The notes: a model not told the origin generated them from the sequence alone. A stretch of 64,000 nt of DNA from Persicitalea sp964500445 (GCA_964500445.1 CAZCOG010000002.1:124001-188000); one strand, 5' to 3'. Positions 8,069-17,576 are shown, numbered from the stretch's first letter. Numbers and translations: made by a program.

Positions 8069-9538
8069 TCAGGATTGAGGGGAAAGCATTTGCGCCGAAG
8101 CCAGCCAGCGTTCCCACTGCCGCGCCGCGCGGGCATCGTCCAGCACATTGAGCTGAATATTTCCGTTGCTGAATGTCGTCATTTGCAACCCCACAAAAGC
8201 CAGGGCTTCGTTCAGACGGCTCTCCAGCGGTGTGGTTCCGGCGATGCACTCGTCCCAGTACCAATCTATAGACTCACCGGCTACTTCTTCTACAATTGAC
8301 CGATAATCCTCGTAGGAATAGCCCACGAAAGGCTGGCCGAAGCGCTGCCACAGCAAGCGCATCACATCGTCGAGCGAGCGGGCGTGGTCGGTCTTTTTTC
8401 TTAAATACAGATCCAGAATCAAGGCTACTAACGCCCCCTTGTGGTACACCGACACTTTTCGTTCTGGAATACCCTTTTCGTAACCGTCAAGCCACAAATC
8501 CCAGGACGATTCGAGCAGCGACTGCGTAGCGTTGCGGCTATGCTCGAAATGCCGCTTCATGTACACCTGCAACTCTTTGATGTATAGTTCGTCGTCGAAC
8601 ACGCCCGCCCGTCGCAGAAAAAGATCGCCGTAGTACGTCGTGCAACCTTCTACCACGAAGCAGGTAGTGAAGTAGTTTTCCTGTGTAAAATCGTAGGGCA
8701 AAAGCTCTTTGGGGCGAATACGGATGGCGTTCCAGGCGTGGAAAAGCTCGTGCGAACTTACCCCTAGCAAATCATTATACAGGCCTTCCCCCTCGTCATC
8801 GGGCCCCAGCACGATCATCGTAGAATTATGATGCTCGACTCCGTGGAAAAAAGCCGTGGGCAGAATGAGATTGATATAGTGGTACTCCCGTTCGGGAAAT
8901 TCACCCATCGTGGCGATTTGCTCACGGGAAAAAGCCGCGAAATCCGTGCAAATCCGCTTCCAGTTGGGTTGCAGATTACCGTGCATCCAGACGTGAAACA
9001 GTACGCCTGCTTCTTCGTAGTTTTCGTGATGAAGCGTAGCGGAGGCCAGTAGCGGGCTATCTACCAGCTGGTAGTAATCTTCGGCCTGCAAAATATTTGC
9101 GTGTTCGGTAGTTGCCAAGCCGCAGGCGATGCGAAAGCCTTCGGGCAGGGCCAGTTCTACGAGACACGGTTCCTCTATACGGCCAATGGCGTAAAGGGCA
9201 AAGTTGATGAAATTGAGATACCACAGGTCGCCATTGACGTAGCTGCTCCCGGCATTCTGGATATTGGCGTAGAAATTATAGGTTACGACAATGGTTTCTT
9301 CACCCGTCGTCGTGACTTGCCAGCGATCTTTGGTAACTTTGCGCACCGCAAGTGCCTGACCCGAACCACCGTGCGCTACCAAACGCTGAATGTTTTTAGC
9401 AAAATTCTGAATCTCATAACGACCGGGTCGCCAGGCAGGTAGTTGTAAGTCAATGATATGGCTATCATCCGTGGGTAATGTATAGGTGATTTCGGCAAAG
9501 TGGGATTTGGGGACCGGCACGGCGATGCGGTAGTGCAT
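8069..9538 (-). CDS. M61-family (glycyl aminopeptidase-like) metallopeptidase, no PDZ domain
   Basis: 489 residues. The zinc site is HELFHAWN with the third ligand downstream (family knowledge), and an N-terminal beta domain (HYRIAVPVPKSHFAEI) is typical of M61. Family members usually reach about 600 residues with a C-terminal PDZ domain; this one ends soon after GLQMTTFSNGNIQL, so the PDZ part is missing or vestigial. No signal peptide is obvious. First gene of a two-gene operon with the 5'-nucleotidase. Confidence 0.9.
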   Translation of the reverse strand: MHYRIAVPVPKSHFAEITYTLPTDDSHIIDLQLPAWRPGRYEIQNFAKNIQRLVAHGGSGQALAVRKVTKDRWQVTTTGEETIVVTYNFYANIQNAGSSYVNGDLWYLNFINFALYAIGRIEEPCLVELALPEGFRIACGLATTEHANILQAEDYYQLVDSPLLASATLHHENYEEAGVLFHVWMHGNLQPNWKRICTDFAAFSREQIATMGEFPEREYHYINLILPTAFFHGVEHHNSTMIVLGPDDEGEGLYNDLLGVSSHELFHAWNAIRIRPKELLPYDFTQENYFTTCFVVEGCTTYYGDLFLRRAGVFDDELYIKELQVYMKRHFEHSRNATQSLLESSWDLWLDGYEKGIPERKVSVYHKGALVALILDLYLRKKTDHARSLDDVMRLLWQRFGQPFVGYSYEDYRSIVEEVAGESIDWYWDECIAGTTPLESRLNEALAFVGLQMTTFSNGNIQLNVLDDARAARQWERWLASAQMLSPQS

Positions 9539-9655
9539 GAGGCTAAGGTAGGGTAATCGTGAGGTAAAAGCGCGGCGACGGCTTAGCCGCCAGCAAACAA
9601 AAAACTCAGGGTATTTCGTTATTACTGGAAAGTAAAATTAACAATCGTTTCTGAT

Positions 9656-10339
9656 ATGAAAAGGTTTATTCCACTAATCGTTCTTCTTTCTGGGCTGCAT
9701 TTGACGGCTTTTGCTCAGAATGAAGAGTACTATAAAAAAGATACACTTCCCCAGCAGCGCCGTCAAAGTACCATCATTATCCCTAACGAAGCTGAGAAAC
9801 AGGGCCCGACCACATCCCGACCCGTTGAGGGGCGGCCTGTTGACCAAGTACCTATGTCTATGCTGGATCGGTTGCGCCTGGGCGGTAGTTTTGGCTTGTC
9901 TCTGGGCAATTATACCAATATCAACCTTTCGCCCATGGCGGGCCTCAACCTCACCGACAAACTCCTGGCGGGAGGCGGACTTACTTATATGTTTGCCAGC
10001 TACCGACCCATAGGGGCCAGCGCCAGCCAGCGGGTTTCCAGCAGCAACTATGGTGCGCGGGCATTTCTGATGTATACTCTTTTTCCAATGATCACGCTGC
10101 AGGCTGAGTATGAAGGACTCAATGTCCAGTACAGCAACGGTCGGGACCTCGACCGCACCTGGATTGGCTCACCGCTTATCGGTGCTGCCTATACTCAGCC
10201 TTTGGGGGGGCGATTCACACGAAGTATTCTTATGACGGCACTCTATAACCTTTCCTACGATAGCCAGATCAGCCCCTATACCGGACGCAACATTTCCCCT
10301 TATTCCAGCCCATTCATTTTCAGAATCACGTTTCTTTAA
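9656..10339 (+). CDS. Predicted outer-membrane beta-barrel protein, unknown function
   Basis: 227 residues with a signal peptide (MKRFIPLIVLLSGLHLTAFAQ). After a low-complexity linker (about 25-70) come alternating amphipathic strands rich in Gly/Tyr (GGSFGLSLGNYTNINLSPMAGLNLTDKL) ending in a C-terminal aromatic residue (FIFRITFL), the usual outer-membrane insertion signature. I do not recognise a named family. It is flanked by a divergent peptidase operon and a NeuD-like gene, with no evident operon partner. Confidence 0.75.
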   Translation: MKRFIPLIVLLSGLHLTAFAQNEEYYKKDTLPQQRRQSTIIIPNEAEKQGPTTSRPVEGRPVDQVPMSMLDRLRLGGSFGLSLGNYTNINLSPMAGLNLTDKLLAGGGLTYMFASYRPIGASASQRVSSSNYGARAFLMYTLFPMITLQAEYEGLNVQYSNGRDLDRTWIGSPLIGAAYTQPLGGRFTRSILMTALYNLSYDSQISPYTGRNISPYSSPFIFRITFL

Positions 10340-10447
10340 ATAAATGATACTCATTTGGATGAGTAACCGGGTCGCCGGTACGATGATAGAATATTTGTTT
10401 CACCATTTCTCTATCATTCCCTCATTCACTTATTCACAACTAACCTT

Positions 10448-11080
10448 ATGGAGAACCCAGTACTTATTTTTGGCGCGGGCGCTACGGGCCGCCAGGCGCT
10501 CGATATTTTTCAGCGTAATGGTGTGGTCGTCTACGGCTTTTTGGACGATAATAAAGAGCTGCACGGTACCGAAATTGGAGAAGTTAGCATTCTCGGTGAT
10601 ACGGACGACGGCGGCTTTTTAAAAATCATTGGGAACAAGTGCGAAGTTTTCGTCGCCATAGGCGAGCGGCCCGTACGTGAGCGGCTTGTAGCAATGCTGA
10701 ACGAGCGCCGCAAAACAATGCCCGTTAACGCTATCCATGATACTGCGGTCGTGTCCAAAATGGCTACACTGGGCCACGGTAATTTTGTGGGAGCCCGTGT
10801 TACGATAGGCGCGCAAGCCGTGATTGGGCAGCACGTGCAATTACAGACGGCAGCTATCGTAGAGCCTTTTGCCACCATCGGCGATCTGGTAAATATCGGA
10901 GCAGGAGCCATTATAGGCGACCGCGTGACGCTGGAGCAGGGGGCATTTGTTGGTACAGGAGCAGTGATTGTTTCGGGCATCCGCGTCGGCAAAAATGCCC
11001 GTGTTGGGGCTGGGTCGCTGGTCATCGCCGACGTGGCAGACAATGCCACTGTGTTTGGTAACCCGGCCCAACCCGTTTGA
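10448..11080 (+). CDS. NeuD-family hexapeptide acyltransferase
   Basis: 210 residues. The N-terminal nucleotide-binding PglD/NeuD-type domain starts VLIFGAGATGRQALDI. From about residue 95 there are left-handed beta-helix repeats (ATLGHGNFVGARVTIGAQAVIG ... VGAGSLVIADVADNATVFG), ending GNPAQPV as in sugar O- or N-acetyltransferases. These enzymes acetylate UDP-amino sugars or sialic acid intermediates. No sugar-biosynthesis cluster is adjacent, so the substrate is open. Confidence 0.85.
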   Translation: MENPVLIFGAGATGRQALDIFQRNGVVVYGFLDDNKELHGTEIGEVSILGDTDDGGFLKIIGNKCEVFVAIGERPVRERLVAMLNERRKTMPVNAIHDTAVVSKMATLGHGNFVGARVTIGAQAVIGQHVQLQTAAIVEPFATIGDLVNIGAGAIIGDRVTLEQGAFVGTGAVIVSGIRVGKNARVGAGSLVIADVADNATVFGNPAQPV

Positions 11081-11117
11081 TAACAGCAAGTCTGTTTTTA
11101 ATTAAAAAAAAAGACCT

Positions 11118-11125
11118 TATCTTTG
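11118..11125 (+). promoter_or_regulatory. -7 element of the DUF177-rpmF operon
   Basis: TATCTTTG matches TAnnTTTG. The TTG inside it could be misread as a start codon, but transcription should begin about seven bases further on, which supports the GTG at 11147 as the real DUF177 start. The -33 region is only a T-run. Confidence 0.6.
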
Positions 11126-11146
11126 CAGTCCTTTTTGCAGAACGAA

Positions 11147-11680
11147 GTGAAAGAGCTGAGCAAATACAATATTGGTATCTACGGTTTGGAGGACAAGCCG
11201 TACGAATTCGACTATGAGATTGGCCCGGCCTTTTTTCAGGAAATAGCTCAGGATTTAATCGAACGGGGCGATTTTCACGTGCATCTGCGGTTGGAGAAAT
11301 CCAGCACCATGATTCAGCTTTGGTTCGATATAAAAGGGAAGGCGGAATTAACCTGCGACCGTTCCCTGGAACCATTTGATGAGCCCGTGGACACGCAGAA
11401 TCGAATGATTTTGAAATTCGGTGACCGCGAAGAAGAGTTGACCGAAGAAATTTCGATTATCAACCGCAATACAACGCAGATCAATGTGGCGGGCTATATT
11501 TATGAGTTCATCGCCTTGGCTCTGCCCATGAAAAAAATCCATCCTGATTTGCGTAAGCAGGAAGAGGACGAAGACGAAACGGAAACACTGATATATAGTT
11601 CTGAAAAACAAGATACCAGCGAAGACACCGATAAAACCGATCCTCGCTGGGAAGCTTTAAGGAAGTTAAAAAACGGATAA
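11147..11680 (+). CDS. YceD / DUF177-domain protein
   Basis: 177 residues from GTG 11147 (MKELSKYNIGIYGLEDKPYE). The conserved C-D-R stretch LTCDRSLEPFDEPVD and the acidic tail (KQEEDEDETE) are hallmarks of the YceD family. The gene precedes rpmF as it does in most bacteria. YceD is linked to 23S rRNA maturation and is co-conserved with L32, but the molecular activity is unsettled. An upstream TTG at 11123 is rejected because it lies in the promoter. Usual length. Confidence 0.9.
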   Translation: MKELSKYNIGIYGLEDKPYEFDYEIGPAFFQEIAQDLIERGDFHVHLRLEKSSTMIQLWFDIKGKAELTCDRSLEPFDEPVDTQNRMILKFGDREEELTEEISIINRNTTQINVAGYIYEFIALALPMKKIHPDLRKQEEDEDETETLIYSSEKQDTSEDTDKTDPRWEALRKLKNG

Positions 11681-11806
11681 TGCGGCTTGACAGACTTTAT
11701 GTATCCGGCTGATAACAGAATTCTAGGTTTTAAAATAGAGCGAAAAGCCTATCATTACTTATTCAATAACTCACCGGGCGGAGAACCGCTCATTTACAAT
11801 TAAATA

Positions 11807-12001
11807 ATGGCACATCCTAAACGGAGACACTCCACCACTCGCCGCGACAAGCGTCGCACGCATTATAAGCTTACCGCCAAGCAACTGTCGGTTGATCCCA
11901 CTACGGGCGAAGTTCACCGTTCGCACCGTGCCCACGTATATGAGGGTAACCTATACTACAAGGGTAAATTGATGATCGAAGATTACGCGAAAGTCGTCTG
12001 A
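11807..12001 (+). CDS. rpmF: 50S ribosomal protein L32
   Basis: 64 residues. Starts MAHPKRRHSTTRRDKRRTHY, the classic L32 basic N-terminus, followed by LSVDPTTGEVHRSHRAH. No zinc-binding cysteines, so this is the zinc-independent form. It lies between DUF177 and plsX, the conserved order, and is followed by a strong hairpin terminator. Confidence 0.97.
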   Translation: MAHPKRRHSTTRRDKRRTHYKLTAKQLSVDPTTGEVHRSHRAHVYEGNLYYKGKLMIEDYAKVV

Positions 12002-12023
12002 TTGGACGTGGTTTAGGCCCCTG

Positions 12024-12067
12024 ATTTCGCAACAGCTTTGTAAATAGTTGTTGCGAAATTCTTTTTT
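12024..12067 (+). terminator. Rho-independent terminator between rpmF and plsX
   Basis: An 11-base perfect stem (ATTTCGCAACA / TGTTGCGAAAT) with a 14-base loop is followed by CTTTTTT. It should stop or reduce read-through from the rpmF transcript into plsX. Confidence 0.8.
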
Positions 12068-12134
12068 ACTGGCTGGCATCTGCTAAATTTACCCCCACGT
12101 TTTCATTTTTTAGTCAATAAAAAAAGGTGTGTAA

Positions 12135-13073
12135 ATGAAGATTGCGGTAGATGCAATGGGTGGTGATTTCGCTCCACAGGCGATTGTCGAAGGCGTTATT
12201 ATGGCCGCCTCTGATCTGCCGGCCGACGCCAAGATTGTCCTGATTGGCCGGGAAAGTACCATTCGCGATATATTACAAGAGCATAAATTTACCGGTCCAT
12301 CTATAGAGATCATCCACGCTGAGGATGTGATCGAGATGAGCGAACATCCTACCAAGGCTCTTTCGCAAAAACCCAATTCCAGTATTGGAGTTGGGTTTAA
12401 GCTTTTAAAAGATAAGGCGGTAGATATTTTTTGTAGTGCGGGCAACACCGGAGCTATGCACGTAGGAGCACTTTTCAGCATCCGGGCCATTGAAGGTATT
12501 CTACGGCCTGCTATCGCGGGTTTCGTACCTCAGGTGAACGGCCAATTTGCCATCATGATTGATATTGGTGCCAATGCTGACTGCAAGCCCGACGTACTTG
12601 GACAGTTTGGAGAAATCGGCTCGCTTTTTGCTCAGCATACCTTCCAGATTGAACGGCCACGCGTTGCGCTGATGAACATTGGCGAAGAAGAAACAAAAGG
12701 CTCGCTGATTGCTCAGGCGGCGCACCAACTCCTGAAAGATAACAAGCGCATCAATTTTATTGGTAACATTGAGGGAAAAGATCTTTTTACCAATAAAGCC
12801 GATGTCATTGTGACCGACGGTTTTACAGGAAATATTCTTTTCAAGCTGGGCGAATCGCTCTATGAAGTCACGAAAAGTCGGGGCGTCGAGGATGAGTTTA
12901 TTGCCCGCACCAACTATGAGGGAGTTGGAGGTAGTCCTATTGTCGGCGTAAACGGAAACGTGATGATCGCACATGGAATGTCATCGCCGCTCGCCATCAA
13001 AAACATGATTTCCTGGGCTGTGAAGCAAGTAGAAGCCAATGCGTATGTCCATATAGCCCAAGCCCTCGCCTGA
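12135..13073 (+). CDS. plsX: Phosphate acyltransferase PlsX
   Basis: 312 residues. Makes acyl-phosphate from acyl-ACP for phospholipid synthesis. Begins MKIAVDAMGGDFAPQAIVEG, and contains SAGNTGAMHVG and DVIVTDGFTGNILFK, diagnostic PlsX motifs. fabH follows 27 bases after the stop, forming the plsX-fabH unit. The terminator at 12024-12067 suggests an own promoter; TAAATTTA near 12091 is a near match to TAnnTTTG. Confidence 0.97.
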   Translation: MKIAVDAMGGDFAPQAIVEGVIMAASDLPADAKIVLIGRESTIRDILQEHKFTGPSIEIIHAEDVIEMSEHPTKALSQKPNSSIGVGFKLLKDKAVDIFCSAGNTGAMHVGALFSIRAIEGILRPAIAGFVPQVNGQFAIMIDIGANADCKPDVLGQFGEIGSLFAQHTFQIERPRVALMNIGEEETKGSLIAQAAHQLLKDNKRINFIGNIEGKDLFTNKADVIVTDGFTGNILFKLGESLYEVTKSRGVEDEFIARTNYEGVGGSPIVGVNGNVMIAHGMSSPLAIKNMISWAVKQVEANAYVHIAQALA

Positions 13074-13100
13074 CCATTGAAAAATAAAGAAACACACAAA

Positions 13101-14105
13101 ATGACCCAAGCAAGAGCCGCTATCACCGGCGTATTTGGCTATGTTCCCGACTACGTCCTGACCAACGCCGAGCTGGAAAAGATAGTCGATACCAACGACG
13201 AGTGGATCATCAGCCGAACGGGTATCAAAGAGCGGCGAATCCTGAAAGGGGAAGGAAAAGGGAGTTCTCATATGGGGGCCGAGGCAGTGAAGGGACTGTT
13301 GGAGAAAACCAATACTTCACCGGAAGAAATTGACCTGCTGGTATGTGCTACCACGACGCCCGACTTTATTTTTCCGTGTACGGCCAATCTGATTTGTGAT
13401 ATGGTTGGTATCCGTAACGTAGGTAGTTTTGATATACAGGCAGCCTGTTCAGGTTTTGTGTATGCGCTCACCTTGGCGTCGCAATTCATTGAGACTGGTA
13501 AATACAAAAAAATAATCGTGGTGGGTGCCGACAAAATGTCGGCCATCACGGATTATACCGACCGCACTACCTGTGTCCTTTTTGGTGACGGAGCCGGAGC
13601 TGTACTGCTGGAATCCAACGAAGAAGGTTATGGTTTGCTCGACTCAATTATTCGCTCGGATGGCGTTGGCTTACCACATCTTAACCAAAAAGCCGGCGGA
13701 AGCCGCTACCCGCCCACGCACGAAACCATCGACCAACGGCTGCACTACGTTTATCAGGATGGACAGCAGGTATTTAAGTTTGCAGTGAAAAAAATGGCTG
13801 ACATCTCCGCCGAGATCATGGAAAAGAACGGTCTTTCCGGCGACGATGTAGCCTGGCTCGTACCGCATCAAGCCAACAAACGTATTATCGAAGCTACGGC
13901 CAACCGTATGGGAGTTGGTATGGATAAGGTGATGCTCAATATCCAGAGATACGGAAACACTACTGCCGCCACCATTCCACTCTGTCTCTGGGACTACGAA
14001 TCTCAACTCAAGAAAGGTGATAATCTGGTCCTGGCGGCCTTCGGGGGAGGCTTCACCTGGGGCACAGCTTACGTGAAGTGGGCTTATTCAGTTGACAATG
14101 AATAG
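13101..14105 (+). CDS. fabH: Beta-ketoacyl-ACP synthase III
   Basis: 334 residues from ATG 13101 (MTQARAAITGVFGYVPD). Condenses acetyl-CoA (or branched acyl-CoA) with malonyl-ACP to begin fatty acid synthesis. The Cys-His-Asn triad is visible: Cys in DIQAACSGFVY, His in PHQANKRI and Asn in RYGNTTAATIP. GFGGGFTWG closes the fold. A TTG at 13077 is in frame but not preceded by useful signals. It belongs to the plsX operon. Confidence 0.97.
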   Translation: MTQARAAITGVFGYVPDYVLTNAELEKIVDTNDEWIISRTGIKERRILKGEGKGSSHMGAEAVKGLLEKTNTSPEEIDLLVCATTTPDFIFPCTANLICDMVGIRNVGSFDIQAACSGFVYALTLASQFIETGKYKKIIVVGADKMSAITDYTDRTTCVLFGDGAGAVLLESNEEGYGLLDSIIRSDGVGLPHLNQKAGGSRYPPTHETIDQRLHYVYQDGQQVFKFAVKKMADISAEIMEKNGLSGDDVAWLVPHQANKRIIEATANRMGVGMDKVMLNIQRYGNTTAATIPLCLWDYESQLKKGDNLVLAAFGGGFTWGTAYVKWAYSVDNE

Positions 14106-14211
14106 CGAACAATAGCTTGTTTTCAATAACTGTTCTTTGATTCATTGTGCATTTTTTAGTACTAACCAGAATAATCTCCATTATCAATTATTCATTATCC
14201 ATTCATAAAAA

Positions 14212-14778
14212 ATGGCCTCAACTTCTGACATCCGTAACGGATTAGTGATCGAGTACAACAACGATCTTTTTCAAATTATCGAATTCCAGCACGTTAAACC
14301 CGGCAAGGGCAATGCTTTTGTTCGTACCAAAATGAAAAGCCTGACTTCTGGCAAGGTTCTGGATAACACCTTCAACTCCGGCGCAAGTATCACGCCCGTG
14401 CGGGTCGAGCGGCAGAAATTTCAATTTTTGTACAAAGATGAAGTTGGCTATAACTTCATGAATACTGAGAATTTTGAACAAATCCTGCTTACCGAAGAAC
14501 TGGTAACCGGAGCCGACCTGATGAAGGAAGGACAGGAGGTAGAGATTTTAATGAATACCGAAAATGATGCGCCGCTGACGTGCGAACTACCCTCTTTCGT
14601 TGAATTGAAAGTAACCTACGCAGAACCCGGCATCCGGGGTGATACGGCCAACTCACCCAAAAAATCAGTGGAAGTGGAAACCGGAGCCAAAATCAACGTC
14701 CCCATTTTTATCGAGCAGGATGACGTGTTGAAAATCGATACCCGCACCTACGATTACGTGGAGCGCGTAAAATCATAA
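14212..14778 (+). CDS. efp: Elongation factor P
   Basis: 188 residues. Relieves ribosome stalling at polyproline. Three beta-barrel domains; the tip lysine is in HVKPGKGNAFVR, where EF-P is post-translationally modified in many species. Ends with the KIDTRTYDYVERVKS motif typical of the C-terminal OB domain. Preceded by an AT-rich 106-base gap; accB follows 44 bases later. Confidence 0.97.
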   Translation: MASTSDIRNGLVIEYNNDLFQIIEFQHVKPGKGNAFVRTKMKSLTSGKVLDNTFNSGASITPVRVERQKFQFLYKDEVGYNFMNTENFEQILLTEELVTGADLMKEGQEVEILMNTENDAPLTCELPSFVELKVTYAEPGIRGDTANSPKKSVEVETGAKINVPIFIEQDDVLKIDTRTYDYVERVKS

Positions 14779-14822
14779 ATTTCCAACCATTTGTTTTCCC
14801 TCAGAACTATTACCCCCTAACT

Positions 14823-15305
14823 ATGGAAACCAAAGAAATTCAGAAATTGATCGACTTCATCGCCCAGTCAGGGCTGGACGAAGTGAACATCGAAACCTCT
14901 GAGCTGAAAATCAAGGTGAAGCGCAACGCGACACCGACCAGCACAGCCGCCGCTACCGCCGCACTACCTGCTGCTCCGGCGCCCGCTCCGGCTCAACCCA
15001 CCGCACCGGCACCTGCCGCCGCCGCTCCCGCCGCCACTGCGCCTGCCGAAAGCGAATCAAAAAATTATATTACCGTGAAATCACCCATGATCGGTACTTT
15101 TTACCGGGCGTCTAGTCCTGAGTCGCCCACGCTGGTGGAAGTAGGGGATGAGATTAAACCCGGTAAGCCCGTATGCATCATCGAGGCCATGAAGTTATTC
15201 AATGAGATCGAATCGGAAGTATCGGGCCGGATCGTGAAAGTGCTGGTGGAGAATGCCACACCCGTCGAGTTCGACCAGCCCCTCTTTTTGGTCGAACCTA
15301 TCTGA
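14823..15305 (+). CDS. accB: Acetyl-CoA carboxylase biotin carboxyl carrier protein
   Basis: 160 residues. N-terminal helices (METKEIQKLIDFIAQSGLDEV), an Ala/Pro-rich flexible linker at about 40-80, and the biotinyl domain with EAMKLFNEIE, whose Lys carries biotin. Transfers carboxyl groups in the first step of fatty acid synthesis. accC follows after 18 bases, so the pair is an operon. The carboxyltransferase subunits are not in the window. Confidence 0.97.
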   Translation: METKEIQKLIDFIAQSGLDEVNIETSELKIKVKRNATPTSTAAATAALPAAPAPAPAQPTAPAPAAAAPAATAPAESESKNYITVKSPMIGTFYRASSPESPTLVEVGDEIKPGKPVCIIEAMKLFNEIESEVSGRIVKVLVENATPVEFDQPLFLVEPI

Positions 15306-15323
15306 ACCCTATTTTAAACCCTC

Positions 15324-16667
15324 ATGCTGAAAAAAATTCTCATCGCCAATCGGGGCGAGATCGCCCTGCGCATTATCCGAACCTGTCGCGAAATGGGTAT
15401 AAGGACGGTAGCGGTCTATTCCACGGCTGACCGGGATAGTCTGCACGTTCGTTTTGCCGACGAAGCAGTGTGCATCGGCCCGCCCGCCAGCCGTCTTTCC
15501 TATCTTAATATCCAGAACATTATCTCTGCTGCCGAAGTGACAGGGGCAGACGCTATCCATCCCGGTTACGGTTTTTTGTCCGAGAATGCTGAATTTTCCC
15601 AAATCTGCACGGATTACGGCATCAAGTTTATTGGTGCTACTGCTGAGCAAATTAACGGTATGGGAGACAAAGCCACGGCCAAAGCGACCATGCGTGGCGC
15701 TGGAGTTCCCGTAATTCCCGGCTCCGAGGGACTGTTGGAATCAGTAGAGCAGGGAAAGCAACTTGCCAAAGACATGGGCTATCCCGTAATCGTGAAAGCC
15801 ACAGCAGGGGGCGGAGGTCGCGGAATGCGGGTCATCAATAAAGAATCAGATTTCGAAAAAGCCTGGAACGATGCCCGGCAGGAATCAGGTGCAGCCTTCG
15901 GTAATGACGGACTGTACCTTGAAAAATTCGTGGAGGAACCCCGCCACATCGAAATCCAGATCATTGGCGATCAGTATGGAAAAGTCTGCCATCTCTCGGA
16001 GCGCGACTGCTCTATTCAGCGACGGCATCAAAAGCTGGTGGAGGAAACACCATCGCCCGCTATGACACCTGAATTGCGTGAAAAAATGGGCGCTGCCGCT
16101 ATCAAAGGGGCCCAAGCTATCGGCTATGAAGGCGCCGGAACGGTGGAATTTCTCGTGGACAAACACGGCGATTTTTTCTTTATGGAAATGAATACGCGTA
16201 TTCAGGTAGAGCATCCTATCACGGAAGAAGTGACGGATTTCGACCTTATCAAAGAGCAAATCAAAGTAGCGGCGGGCGAACCTATCTCGGGCCGTAACTA
16301 TACGCCCAAACTGTTTGCGATGGAATGCCGTATCAACGCCGAAGATCCTGCCAACGGTTTCCGGCCCAGCCCCGGCAAAATCACTAACCTGCACTTTCCG
16401 GGTGGTCACGGGGTACGTATCGACAGCCACGTGTACAGCGGCTATACCATTCCACCCAATTATGACTCTATGATTGCCAAGCTGATCGTGAGCGGGCAGT
16501 CACGGGCCGAAGTCATCACGCGTATGAAGCGAGCCTTACAGGAATTCGTTATCGAGGGCGTCAAAACTACTATTCCCTTCCACATCAAACTGATGGACGA
16601 CGAAGGTTTCCGTTCGGGGAATTTTACGACAAAGTTTTTGGAGACATTTGATTTCAGCGATTTGTAG
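15324..16667 (+). CDS. accC: Biotin carboxylase
   Basis: 447 residues, usual length. ATP-dependent carboxylation of biotin on AccB. Starts MLKKILIANRGEIALRIIRT; ATP-grasp glycine loop KATAGGGGRGMR; EKFVEEPRHIEIQI; HLSERDCSIQRRHQK; EMNTRIQVEHP with the catalytic Glu/Arg. Second gene of accBC, closed by the hairpin terminator at 16697-16734. Confidence 0.98.
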   Translation: MLKKILIANRGEIALRIIRTCREMGIRTVAVYSTADRDSLHVRFADEAVCIGPPASRLSYLNIQNIISAAEVTGADAIHPGYGFLSENAEFSQICTDYGIKFIGATAEQINGMGDKATAKATMRGAGVPVIPGSEGLLESVEQGKQLAKDMGYPVIVKATAGGGGRGMRVINKESDFEKAWNDARQESGAAFGNDGLYLEKFVEEPRHIEIQIIGDQYGKVCHLSERDCSIQRRHQKLVEETPSPAMTPELREKMGAAAIKGAQAIGYEGAGTVEFLVDKHGDFFFMEMNTRIQVEHPITEEVTDFDLIKEQIKVAAGEPISGRNYTPKLFAMECRINAEDPANGFRPSPGKITNLHFPGGHGVRIDSHVYSGYTIPPNYDSMIAKLIVSGQSRAEVITRMKRALQEFVIEGVKTTIPFHIKLMDDEGFRSGNFTTKFLETFDFSDL

Positions 16668-16696
16668 GCCACTGATATTTCCGATATTACTTCTAT

Positions 16697-16734
16697 AAAA
16701 AACGATTCCTGCCATTTGGCAGGAATCGTTTTTT
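16697..16734 (+). terminator. Strong bidirectional terminator after accC
   Basis: A 17-base perfect stem with loop ATTT; the arms begin with six A and end with six T, so it can work on both strands. It lies between convergent accC and the transglutaminase gene. Confidence 0.9.
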
Positions 16735-16772
16735 ATGAAACTTGAGGCAAAATTTCTTTTTTCTTTACTCAA

Positions 16773-17576
16773 TTATGCGTTCTCCGGTTCCAACAGCTGT
16801 GTTTCAACCGTCATATTCTGCAACTGCATGTTACCAAACTGCGTGACCATGGCCACATCGGCAGCGTCGCGGCCATGGCCGATCTCGATGCGGTAGCCGT
16901 GGGTATTTTCCTGCACTGAGTCAAAGGTGTACCATTGGCCGCCCAGATAGGCTTCCACCCAGGCGTGCAAATCCATTACTTCCAGTTTGTCAATATAACC
17001 AACCGTCATACGGGCAGGGATATTCAGGCTACGGCAAAGCGCGATAACCAGATGGGTGAAGTCGCGACAAACCCCCGTGCGGTTATTCACCAGATCGAGG
17101 GCAGTAGTTGTAGAGTTGGTCACACCATATTGGTAGTTTACATTCTGGTGTACCCAGCTACGAATGGCTTCGACCTGCTGGTACCCTGGCGTAGCATTGC
17201 CCACAATCTGAGACGCCAGATTATAGATTTGCGACAAGTCAGACTGACAATAGCGGCTGGGCAGGATATAGAGCATGATGTCGTCGGGTAGTTCCTCAAT
17301 ATTGACAAAACCCGGCAACGGATTGGGTAATTGAGGCGTCTCGATTACGTCAGCCTCCACTTCGGCGGTGATTGCAACTTGGCCTGTCGGAAGGGTAGCC
17401 CTCTGACAGGAATTGCCGTAGCTGTCGATGAATTCGGTAAAATGGACGGAAGGATTTATATCAAAATTTTCTTTATAAATGGCCTGTCCACCCTGCCGCC
17501 GCGGACGTAACATCATCGAAACGGGAGTCGGATTATTAACCTGGTAATTAAAGACGCACTTACCTCGCATTTTCAT
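16773..17576 (-). CDS. Transglutaminase-like cysteine protease-fold protein
   Basis: 267 residues. The N-terminal beta domain (about 1-110) precedes a transglutaminase core with Cys in NNRTGVCRDFTHL, His in MDLHAWVEAYL and Asp in YTFDSVQE, the catalytic triad. No signal peptide, so probably cytosolic. Members of this family hydrolyse or cross-link peptides; the substrate is unknown. Convergent with accC. Confidence 0.88.
   Translation of the reverse strand: MKMRGKCVFNYQVNNPTPVSMMLRPRRQGGQAIYKENFDINPSVHFTEFIDSYGNSCQRATLPTGQVAITAEVEADVIETPQLPNPLPGFVNIEELPDDIMLYILPSRYCQSDLSQIYNLASQIVGNATPGYQQVEAIRSWVHQNVNYQYGVTNSTTTALDLVNNRTGVCRDFTHLVIALCRSLNIPARMTVGYIDKLEVMDLHAWVEAYLGGQWYTFDSVQENTHGYRIEIGHGRDAADVAMVTQFGNMQLQNMTVETQLLEPENA

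Noticed and set aside
11687..11692. TTGACA resembling a sigma-70 -35 box before rpmF
   Set aside because: Bacteroidota use a TTTG/TAnnTTTG promoter, and no matching -10 follows at the right spacing.
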